Below, one piece after another: positions 1 through 6,758 of a stretch of 6,806 nucleotides of DNA. The notes below the pieces were generated by a model. The model made no database searches, was not told the origin of the DNA, and worked only from the letters and a program-made list of their open reading frames with translations. How positions within the stretch are numbered: position 1 is the first letter of the stretch; every line of letters begins with the position of its first letter. This DNA comes from an uncultured Rhodopirellula sp. (lineage in GTDB: Bacteria > Planctomycetota > Planctomycetia > Pirellulales > Pirellulaceae), in the NCBI GenBank assembly GCA_913061385.1, contig CAJXTM010000201.1:1-6806 (forward strand), written 5' to 3'. A program made the position numbers and the translations under genes.

Positions 1-46
1 TACACGTAAGGAGTCGTCGGCAGCGTCAGATGTGTATAAGAGACAG
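1..46 (+). other. Illumina P5 / Nextera read-1 adapter with i5 index (artefact)
   Basis: This is not genomic DNA. Bases 1-5 (TACAC) are the end of the P5 flow-cell oligo. Bases 6-13 (GTAAGGAG) sit where the i5 index belongs and match, from memory, Nextera index S505. Bases 14-27 (TCGTCGGCAGCGTC) are the read-1 adapter, and 28-46 (AGATGTGTATAAGAGACAG) are the 19-base Tn5 mosaic end. The parts are in the exact order of a Nextera library molecule. The likely origin is untrimmed read-through that the assembler extended into. Genuine sequence begins at about base 47. Confidence 0.98.
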
Positions 47-141
47 CTCTGATACCGTGCATAGTTGTGCATATGGTATTGAACTCAACGACACTGCTGG
101 CCACCTTTCTGGGATGACGTCGACCCAATGGTTGCTTTGGC

Positions 142-924
142 CTAACTAGAGTTGCTGCGGTTTGCCCGCGACGGGGACGAGCCGAGTACTTTGGGTAGCT
201 TATTGTGCTGAAGAGATTCCCCGCGAAATTCTGAGGGCGTAAGGCCCATCCGCCGGCGAAATAGTCACGTCATGTGTGCTTGGTCATAAAAGCCGTTATC
301 CAATGCAATGACGCTGATTTGGGTTTCTGTATCGATCAAATCTTGGCTCGTATTGTGCAATATTGCTCTTTGAAGATATTTGGAAGATGACATCGGGTAG
401 GTGTCGCGGAACCTGCGATGGAGTTGGCTTGTCGAGATCTGGGCGTGTTTGGCGACCTGTTGAATTTAAACTGCTGGGTGTAGTTGCAGTTGATGAAATC
501 TGTCGCGACTTGAGAACGATTTGGGGAGGGCTCGGTGGTGTGTTGCTGCGTGAGGAGATACATCACTCCGGCCATTCCGATAATGGTTCTTTTATCCGCC
601 GGAGAGGAGTTTTACTCGAGACAAATGAAGCTAACTTGCCGTCCCCTCCGGGAACGAGCCAAGCTTGATTTTGAAGCGTCGCCCGGATTTGAGGACCTGA
701 CGATCTTCCAGCTGAAATGGACGGCCCCAGAATGTCGAGTGAATCTCGAGGTCTGTTTTTCGCGGCAGTTCCTGTGCGATTTTCGCACCGCGCAAACGGA
801 CCAAGGAACTGTTCAATGCAGCGAAAGGACCTTGAGTATCCTTCAGGTAACGAAAAATGTCAGGCAGGAAGTCAATTAGACGCAGGATCTGACTGGCGTC
901 CCCGCAAAGATGAGGAGAATGTAC
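142..924 (-). pseudogene. Degraded AraC-family regulator with N-terminal PAS domain
   Basis: Read on the minus strand, three pieces join into one PAS-AraC regulator. Bases 900-634 encode a PAS-like segment (DFLPDIFRYLKDTQG, then GRPFQLEDRQVLKSG). Bases 599-465 continue it in another frame (IIGMAGVM, then ATDFINCNYTQQF). Bases 462-145 return to the first frame with a two-helix AraC DNA-binding domain (VAKHAQISTSQLHRRF, then GFYDQAHMT, stop, LFRRRMGLTPSEFR). The lesions are TAG at 633-631 where a Trp is expected, about one extra base near 597-600, one missing A in the A-run at 465-467, and TGA at 267-265 where Arg (CGA) is expected. There is no ATG, GTG or TTG in frame upstream, so the 5' edge is approximate. 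The final stop is at 144-142. The intact family are cytoplasmic DNA-binding activators. The gene points away from the DUF1501 cluster. Sequencing error is possible, but four separate lesions beside kilobases of clean ORF favour real decay. Confidence 0.82.
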
Positions 925-957
925 GCTGGACCGTTTGTTAAATTTTTGGCGTGCGTG

Positions 958-969
958 TTTTGTACAAAA
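958..969. promoter_or_regulatory. 12-bp perfect palindrome, candidate operator
   Basis: TTTTGTACAAAA is its own reverse complement. It lies in the roughly 200-base gap between the 5' end of the dead regulator and the plus-strand cluster, where an operator would be expected. About one or two perfect 12-mers of this kind are expected by chance in a window this size, so only its position makes it a candidate. A shorter dyad, GATTG-AAC-CAATC, follows at 978-990, and TAAAAT at 1010-1015 resembles a -10 box without a well-spaced -35 partner. Confidence 0.25.
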
Positions 970-1068
970 GATTGCGTGATTGAACCAATCGCCGAAGATC
1001 CCAGTCTGGTAAAATTAAGCAACTCATCTGGTAGCATGACTGACTGGAAATAGCGTCTGAACTGTTTT

Positions 1069-1100
1069 CATCGGCAGGCTTCCGTTTCACACTGCCGATG
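1069..1100 (+). promoter_or_regulatory. Leader hairpin upstream of the DUF1501 gene
   Basis: CATCGGCAG (1069-1077) and CTGCCGATG (1092-1100) are perfect inverted repeats forming a 9-bp stem with a 14-base loop. The structure ends 27 bases before the chosen start codon at 1128. No T-run follows, so it does not look like an intrinsic terminator. It could be a leader RNA structure or a protein-binding dyad. The alternative ATG at 1098 lies inside the right arm, which argues against using it as the start. Confidence 0.35.
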
Positions 1101-1116
1101 GCTCCCACCTCGTTTC

Positions 1117-1130
1117 AGGAATACCCGATG
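1117..1130 (+). promoter_or_regulatory. Shine-Dalgarno and start codon deciding the DUF1501 start
   Basis: AGGA at 1117-1120 stands seven bases before ATG at 1128-1130, a normal ribosome-binding spacing. The upstream in-frame ATG at 1098 has no purine-rich site in front of it and sits in a hairpin arm. This supports 1128 as the start. It is the only convincing Shine-Dalgarno among the three large genes. Confidence 0.6.
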
Positions 1131-2504
1131 CTGAATTTGTGCTCAAGAGCCACATCACATACCTGTAATGGAACTACTCGGCGTGATTTCTTGCAGGTTG
1201 GTACTTTGGGAGCAATCGGTTTGGGGCTCCCCGAATATTTGGCAGCGGCTGAGCGGGGAGCGGTGGATCCCGACAAGGACAAACGTTCTTGTATCATGAT
1301 TTTCAATCTGGGCGCACCGAGCCAGTTGGATACGTTTGACATGAAGCCCGAAGCGCCTGCCGAAGTACGTGGTCCGTTTCAAGCGATTTCTACCAAGGGA
1401 GATTTTCAGGTTTCTGAGATACTGCCAAGGCATGCTGAGATAGCGGACAAATTTTCGATCATACGTTCCTGCTACCACACTGCTGCTGCGGTTCATGACG
1501 CCGGTTGGCAGATGCTGCAGACGGGACGACAGTTTACAGGTGGAGTGAATTACCCACATGCGGGTGCAGTCCTGCAGTACATGCGTGGACGTCGTAGCGA
1601 TCTGCCGGCTCACGTCGTTTTGCCAGAAACAATGGGCCGCGGGGGAGGCAATCTGCCCAACGGTCAGGCCGGTGGTTTTCTTGGAAAGGCTTATGATCCA
1701 TTTGCGTTGATGGCAGATCCCAGTCAGCCGAATTTTAAAGTGCCTGATTTGTTGCCCCCGTCCAGTTTGGGGGAGGTGCGGATCGACCGGCGTCGTCGTA
1801 TGCGAAGCGCGATCGACGGAAAGATCAAGGAATTGGAAGGCACTGAGTCCGCCAAAATGTTGGATAAGAATTTTGCAGCGGCGTATCGTTTGATGAGCAG
1901 TACTCAGGCACGAGAAGCATTTGATCTCCGTAAAGAGCCAAAGAAGGTTCGGGAACGGTATGGAATGCATCGGTTCGGCCAATGTTGTCTGCTGGCGCGG
2001 CGTTTGGTCGAGGCAGGTGTTCGGTTTGTTACCATCAACACGTTTCTGACTGTATTCAATGAAATCACTTGGGACATTCATGGAAGCAAACCATTCACCA
2101 CCATTGAGGGGATGAAAAATATCGTGGCTCCAATGTATGACCAAGCGTACAGCGCCTTGATTTCAGACTTACATGAGCGTGGACTGTTGGATGACACGAT
2201 GGTTTGCGGACTCGCAGAGTTTGGACGCACACCCAAAGTAAATCCGGCTGGTGGAAGAGATCATTGGCCGCAATGCTTTTCTTGCACGTTCGCCGGTGGG
2301 GGTGTTCAAGGTGGACGCGCAATCGGCGCCAGTGACACGATCGGAGCGGTGCCTGCTGATCGGCCCACAAACCCCGGTGAGATCATTGCAACGATTTTTA
2401 AGAGTCTCGGACTCGATCTGCACGCTGAAATGCCTGGGCCCGGCGGAAGACCTTTTCCACTCGTTGATTTTGGCGTTCGCGAAGTTAAAGAATTGTTTTC
2501 GTGA
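1128..2504 (+). CDS. Tat-exported DUF1501 family protein
   Basis: This is a 458-residue protein of the DUF1501 family (Pfam PF07394), which is placed with the alkaline phosphatase/sulfatase fold; its reaction is not established. The N-terminus has a twin-arginine signal (TTRRDFL at residues 16-22), a hydrophobic stretch and an AAA cleavage region near 33-35, so it is probably exported folded. Family landmarks are GAPSQLDTFD (62-71), HDAG (123-126), TGR (132-134), EFGRTP (364-369) and GGRDHW (375-380). The conserved Asp, His and Glu could bind metal, by analogy with the fold. Length is usual for the family and the frame is intact. It ends in TGA followed directly by TAA. The start at 1128 is chosen because it has a Shine-Dalgarno and leaves the Tat signal close to the N-terminus; a start at 1098 would add ten residues. 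It is the first gene of the plus-strand cluster, and members commonly sit beside DUF1549/DUF1553 genes as here. Confidence 0.93.
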   Translation: MLNLCSRATSHTCNGTTRRDFLQVGTLGAIGLGLPEYLAAAERGAVDPDKDKRSCIMIFNLGAPSQLDTFDMKPEAPAEVRGPFQAISTKGDFQVSEILPRHAEIADKFSIIRSCYHTAAAVHDAGWQMLQTGRQFTGGVNYPHAGAVLQYMRGRRSDLPAHVVLPETMGRGGGNLPNGQAGGFLGKAYDPFALMADPSQPNFKVPDLLPPSSLGEVRIDRRRRMRSAIDGKIKELEGTESAKMLDKNFAAAYRLMSSTQAREAFDLRKEPKKVRERYGMHRFGQCCLLARRLVEAGVRFVTINTFLTVFNEITWDIHGSKPFTTIEGMKNIVAPMYDQAYSALISDLHERGLLDDTMVCGLAEFGRTPKVNPAGGRDHWPQCFSCTFAGGGVQGGRAIGASDTIGAVPADRPTNPGEIIATIFKSLGLDLHAEMPGPGGRPFPLVDFGVREVKELFS

Positions 2505-2506
2505 TA

Positions 2507-2626
2507 ATGGTAACTGATCACCCGCTTGCGTTTCTGGACGAGGGGATGATCCAAGGATTCAAAGTGGATCTTCGAACACCACGCAAACAAGTACCGTTTG
2601 TTGACGGAAAAATTTTTGTCAAGTAA
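2507..2626 (+). CDS. Possible 39-residue small protein, unrecognised
   Basis: An ATG at 2507 overlaps the tandem stop of the DUF1501 gene (TGATAATG) and opens 39 codons ending in TAA at 2624-2626. The product begins MVTDHPLAFLDEGM and ends VPFVDGKIFVK. It has no signal peptide, membrane segment or motif I know. The stop-start arrangement would allow translational coupling, but there is no Shine-Dalgarno. A random ORF of this length is quite likely. It could also be a decayed remnant of a longer gene. Otherwise this stretch is just the spacer between two large genes. Confidence 0.25.
   Translation: MVTDHPLAFLDEGMIQGFKVDLRTPRKQVPFVDGKIFVK
2601..2622. promoter_or_regulatory. AT-rich dyad in the DUF1501-DUF1549 spacer
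   Basis: TTGAC (2601-2605) and GTCAA (2618-2622) flank GG and the self-complementary AAAAATTTTT (2608-2617), making a near-symmetrical 22-base element. It lies about 77 bases before the start of the next large gene, so it could be an operator or part of an internal promoter. No good -10 box is spaced from TTGAC, and the dyad has no loop of its own for a terminator. It overlaps the end of the small ORF at 2507-2626. Confidence 0.2.
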
Positions 2627-2698
2627 TGGCTGTCAGTCGTGTGAACGCGACAGCGGCAGCATGATCACAGTTATTCAGTCTGGCATTATCAATTGAAT

Positions 2699-5191
2699 AT
2701 GTATTCACAATCAATACGCTTTCTATGCCTAGCCATCGTTGTGTGGTTTGGGGCACCCGCAATCGGTGTTGCTCAGGGAATTCGGCTTTTGCCGACGGAG
2801 TTTACCCTGAATGGTCCTGAGAATATTCAACGTCTCACAGTTGTGAATATCGTACATGGACAACTGGCCGGCATGCTTGGTACGGCTGAGCTGCAGTTCA
2901 GTATTTTAGATCCATCCATTGTTGAAATCAAAGATGGCGTGGTTCGCGGCTTGGCCGACGGTGAGACATTGATCAGTGTCCAAGCTGGTAATGGAAGCAT
3001 CGCGTCTGCCAGAGTGAAAGTTTCCAACGCTCATCAACAAACGCAGTGGAGTTTTCGTAATCATGTGCAAAGTGTGCTCGCAAAAAGTGGGTGCAACATG
3101 GGTGCATGTCACGGATCGCTGGCGGGAAAGGGTGGTTTTAAGCTCTCGTTGCGTGGATACGACACGGAGGCTGACTTTCGTTCAATCACTCAAAAGGCAC
3201 GCGGCCGACGTGTGGAATTATCTGATCCCGGGCGTAGTTTGATTTTGGCCAAGCCAACAGCTGCGCTTCCACACAAGGGTGGGCTGAAGTTGGCAGTTGG
3301 CTCTCGTGATTATCAAGTCTTGTCAGAGTGGGTGGCTGCCGGTGCCAAAGGTCCATCAGTGGCTGATACAGAGTTGGAACGAATTTCTGTGACTCCTGAA
3401 TCCGCGTTGCTTAAACCCGGGGATCGGTTTCAAGTTCTTGTTCATGCACACTACAGCAGTGGGGAGATTGTGGATGTCACGCACTGGTCCCAGTTTTCGG
3501 CAACTGATGAGGCGATTGCGACTGTTGATGAAACAGGTGTGCTTACGGTGCAGGGTAGTGGAGAGGCGGCGGTGCTGGTTTGGTTTGGCAGTAAGGTTGC
3601 CTTGGCGAGAATGACGGTGCCCTATCCAAACGAAGTGCCAGCGAACGTATACCAGAACGCAGTACGTCGCAATTTCATTGATGAGCTAAATTTGCAGCAA
3701 CTGCAAACACTTCGGTTGCGTCCGTCACCACAATGTGATGATCAGGCTTTTCTGCGACGCGCTACAGTGGATACGATCGGTCGACTGCCTACGCCTGAGG
3801 AGCGTCTGGTGTTTCTTGCAGCTGATGGTCAGAGGCGTCGGGATGAGCTGATTGAGCGTTTGCTGGCAGGGAATGATTTTGTTGCTTATTGGACCTACCG
3901 CTGGTGCGACATGTTGCTGATCAATGGAACACGGCTGCGTCCTGTTGCAGTAAAGACCTATTATCAGTGGGTCGAGAAAGCAGTGCGAGAGAATCAGCCT
4001 TGGGATCAAATGGTCCGAGAGATTCTTACAGCGACGGGGAAAAGCGATCAAAACGGGGCAACCAATTTTTATGCTTTGCATCAAACCCCTGAGGATATGA
4101 CCGAAAATGCATGTCAGGCATTCATGGGTTTGTCGATCGGTTGTGCCAAATGTCACAACCACCCACTTGAAAAGTGGACCAACGACCAATACTACGCCAT
4201 GGCAAATTTATTCTCGCGTGTGCGTGCGAAGGGTTGGGGGGGAGATGGTCGGAATGGTGATGGCATTCGGACGCTTTATGTTGCAAGTACGGGGGAACTC
4301 GTTCAGCCTAATCTCGGGCGACCGCAGCAACCGGCACCGCTTGATTCGCAGCCCCTTCAGTTTGATGATCCGCGGGATCGACGGCTCGCATTGGCTGACT
4401 GGATGACCAGTCCAACAAACCCCTATTTCTCACGGGCGATCGCAAACCGTGTCTGGGCAAACTTCTTTGGCCGTGGGCTGGTAGAGCAGGTGGATGACCT
4501 AAGACTGAGTAATCCTGCTTCCAATGCAGCTTTGCTTGATGCGGCGGCACGGCATGTGGTCGATGCAGATTTCAATCTTAAAGAATTGATGCGTACCATT
4601 CTTCGCAGTCAAACCTACCAACGGAGCAGTTTGCCGCTTGCGGAAAACCGCGACGAGTTCAAATACTTGAGTCGATATTATCCGCGACGTTTAATGGCTG
4701 AGGTGATGCTAGATGGAATTGATCAAGTTTTGCAGACCTCGACGGTGTTTAATGAAGTCGCGTTTCCTGGCGCGGATAAGCAAAAGACCGACTTTTACAA
4801 ACAGGGCACTCGAGCGATTGAGTTATATGATGCGTCTGTAAATTCATATTTTTTGAAAACGTTCGGGCGGAATCCCAGAGAAATAACGTGTGAATGTGAA
4901 CGCAGCGCTGAGCCAAGCCTTGTGCAGGTTTTGCATCTGTCAAATGGTGAAACGCTCAACCCCAAGTTGGCCGACCAGAAGAATCGTATTGCTCAGCTGA
5001 TCAATGATAACGAGTCTGATTCGGTAATCATTCAAACACTGTTTGTGGCGGCGCTGACACGCGAGGCCAGTGAATTCGAACTGCAGAAATTGCTGGGAAT
5101 TCGCAGCGAATACGGTGAGGACCGCGGTACCGCCTTGCAGGATATCGCATGGAGCATCCTGACCAGTACCGAATTTACTTTCAACCATTGA
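2699..5191 (+). CDS. Exported Big_2 / cytochrome c / DUF1549 / DUF1553 protein
   Basis: This is an 830-residue protein with planctomycete-type architecture. A Sec signal peptide (1-25, probable cut after GVA) is followed by an Ig-like Big_2 domain (about 28-109). Next comes a cytochrome-like segment with C132-X4-C137-H138 (CNMGACH), then a second Big_2-like domain (about 226-308). DUF1549 (about 325-510) carries C482-AKC-H486 inside GCAKCHNHP. DUF1553 begins near DPRDRR (557-562) and runs to the C-terminus. The haem motifs imply covalent haem c outside the cytoplasm. The DUF domains have no established activity; a redox or polymer-degrading role is only a guess. ATG at 2699 is preferred over TTG two codons earlier at 2693 because it gives a normal signal peptide; neither has a Shine-Dalgarno. 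It lies 194 bases after the DUF1501 stop and 41 bases before the next gene, same strand, probably co-transcribed with the latter. The frame is intact. Confidence 0.93.
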   Translation: MYSQSIRFLCLAIVVWFGAPAIGVAQGIRLLPTEFTLNGPENIQRLTVVNIVHGQLAGMLGTAELQFSILDPSIVEIKDGVVRGLADGETLISVQAGNGSIASARVKVSNAHQQTQWSFRNHVQSVLAKSGCNMGACHGSLAGKGGFKLSLRGYDTEADFRSITQKARGRRVELSDPGRSLILAKPTAALPHKGGLKLAVGSRDYQVLSEWVAAGAKGPSVADTELERISVTPESALLKPGDRFQVLVHAHYSSGEIVDVTHWSQFSATDEAIATVDETGVLTVQGSGEAAVLVWFGSKVALARMTVPYPNEVPANVYQNAVRRNFIDELNLQQLQTLRLRPSPQCDDQAFLRRATVDTIGRLPTPEERLVFLAADGQRRRDELIERLLAGNDFVAYWTYRWCDMLLINGTRLRPVAVKTYYQWVEKAVRENQPWDQMVREILTATGKSDQNGATNFYALHQTPEDMTENACQAFMGLSIGCAKCHNHPLEKWTNDQYYAMANLFSRVRAKGWGGDGRNGDGIRTLYVASTGELVQPNLGRPQQPAPLDSQPLQFDDPRDRRLALADWMTSPTNPYFSRAIANRVWANFFGRGLVEQVDDLRLSNPASNAALLDAAARHVVDADFNLKELMRTILRSQTYQRSSLPLAENRDEFKYLSRYYPRRLMAEVMLDGIDQVLQTSTVFNEVAFPGADKQKTDFYKQGTRAIELYDASVNSYFLKTFGRNPREITCECERSAEPSLVQVLHLSNGETLNPKLADQKNRIAQLINDNESDSVIIQTLFVAALTREASEFELQKLLGIRSEYGEDRGTALQDIAWSILTSTEFTFNH

Positions 5192-5232
5192 TCGTCCCGA
5201 CTGGCATCTCAACTTTTCAGCTCGCTATTTTT

Positions 5233-6758
5233 ATGAATCAGTCCAACATACGAATCTTGTGCTTTTGTTTGTTACCTTCCCTTGTGATGGCTGTCTGCCA
5301 CGCTGACGAGAAGGTCGACTATGTGAATGAGGTCGCTCCGATTCTGAGGGTGCATTGTGTCGCCTGTCACACGACGGACGAAGCGGAAGGTGGATTGGTG
5401 ATGGAAACCCATGCCGCCTTGTTGAAGGGTGGTGTGTCTGGTGTCGCGGTTACTCCGGGTGAATCCAAAAGCAGTCGGTTGATTCTCAGGGTTACGGGAG
5501 AGGCTACGCCGCGAATGCCTCCCGAAGGTGAGAAGCCGTTGACGGACGCACAGATTGCAACTTTGACTAAGTGGGTAGAGCAGGGCGCGACTGGGCCTGA
5601 TGGTAGTGCACCCCGAATGCACATTCTCAATGTTCCGAAAATCGAGACAAACGCAGGTGTGTCACTGCCGCTGAGTGCTATCGCGATTTCGGCTCATGGA
5701 ACGCAAACTGCCGTAGGCCGTTCCGGTTTGGTGCAATTGAAGAATGCGGCAGGTAAGGTGCTGCATGATCTGACAAATGGAATCGAAAAGGTGCATTCCT
5801 TGAAATACAGCGCTGACGGCAGTCGTTTGGTGGTTGCGTCGGGAGTTGCTGGTGCGTACGGAACCGCATGTGTCTACTCAACGCAGACAGGTGAGCTGTT
5901 GCACGAATTGGGTGGTCATCGTGACGTCCTGTATGCAGCTGAATTTTCACCGGATGGGAAATTGATCGCGACCGCCGGATACGACCGACAAATCAGGCTG
6001 TGGGACAGTCAGAGCGGTGAAATGCTGCGAATGATGGCAGGGCATAATGGAGCGGTGTATGATCTCGCGTTCTCACCTGATGGCAAAGTGATTGTCAGTG
6101 GTTGTGCAGATGAAACGGTAAAAGTCTGGAATGTCGCCACGGGGCAACGGCTTGATACGCTCAGCCAGCCGGAGGGCGAAGTGTTGGCTGTTGGGGTCAG
6201 TCATGATGGTAAATACATCATGGCCGGGAGTTCTGACAATCGTTTGCGTGTTTGGGGATTGGAGTCACTGGACCGACCGCAAACGAATCCCATTCTAGTT
6301 ACCCGTTTTGTTGATGAAACGCCACTGATCAAGTTTCAATTGACTGCAGATGGGAAACGGCTGGTGTTTTTGACTGAGGGAGGGAAATTGAGGATCCTTG
6401 ATACTGATTCGTGGAACCCCTTGGTTAGTCTTGAGCGTTTGCCCCACGCGGCGACTGATTTTGCGATCAATGCTGATGAGAATGAAGTGCTGATCGCATC
6501 GGTCAACGGTGAGTTGATGAGGCGTATGATTCCCGGCTCAAAGAATGAGGACGACCAACAGCACACAACGCCTGAATTGAAGGTCGCGGAACGCGAATGG
6601 TTGGCGGGCCTTAACACTGAAGTGAAGTGGACAACTTTAGCTCCGTCTGAGATTTCGGCGGATGAAGGTGAGTTGACTTTCCAGGACGGATGGATTTCAG
6701 CTCGCAAACAGAAGCCCGAAGCGGACAAGTACAGACTGACTTTCCCGTTGCGGAATGT
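5233..6758 (+). CDS. Exported PSCyt1-type cytochrome c fused to WD40 propeller (3' partial)
   Basis: At least 508 genuine residues are present; the gene runs off the insert at 6758. A Sec signal (1-24, probable cut after CHA) leads into a cytochrome c domain of the planctomycete PSCyt1 type. This has haem motif C42-VAC-H46 and a likely axial Met95 in PRMPPEG. About seven WD40-like blades follow from about residue 140 to 445. The clearest have GH...WD or WN pairs (H229/W257-D258 and H271/W299-N300) and repeated SPDGK turns; the last two are divergent. From W466 (WTTLAPSEISADEG) a further beta-rich domain seems to start, as in related planctomycete proteins, so the full protein is longer. Start ATG 5233 is chosen because the signal peptide begins there. 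An in-frame ATG at 5149 would overlap the upstream gene and put 28 non-signal residues in front. There is no Shine-Dalgarno. An exported haem protein with a propeller for partner binding is inferred; the substrate is unknown. Confidence 0.92.

Noticed and set aside
52..79. Imperfect hairpin ATACC-G-TGCA / TGCA-TAT-GGTAT as a terminator for the minus-strand regulator
   Set aside because: The stem is bulged, there is no T-run on the minus strand, and it lies over 60 bases past the pseudogene stop. It is too weak to call.
363..941. Plus-strand ORFs of 74-114 residues in the left region
   Set aside because: They have no recognisable features and overlap each other in different frames. The minus strand of the same region carries the PAS-AraC pseudogene, so these are shadows.
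1098..1127. Upstream ATG at 1098 as the DUF1501 start
   Set aside because: There is no Shine-Dalgarno in front, it lies in a hairpin arm, and the 1128 ATG has AGGA at good spacing and leaves the Tat signal near the N-terminus.
1155..2144. 329-residue minus-strand ORF
   Set aside because: It lies wholly antisense to the DUF1501 gene and its translation has no domain-like character. It is a shadow of the real coding frame.
2601..2629. Sigma-70 promoter with -35 TTGACG
   Set aside because: The best hexamer at 16-18 bases spacing (TAATGG) matches the -10 consensus poorly.
5149..5232. ATG at 5149 as the start of the cytochrome-WD40 gene
   Set aside because: It overlaps the upstream gene by 43 bases and adds 28 residues before an evident signal peptide that begins at 5233.
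5284..5304. Lipoprotein signal at Cys22 of the cytochrome-WD40 protein
   Set aside because: The residues before the Cys (V-M-A-V) do not fit a lipobox, which needs a small residue such as Gly or Ala at -1. An ordinary Sec signal cut after CHA fits better.
47..6758. CRISPR array, tRNA, rRNA, insertion sequence or attachment site
   Set aside because: I saw no regularly spaced repeats, cloverleaf, rRNA core, transposase motif or terminal repeats. The only transposon-like ends are the library Tn5 mosaic ends.
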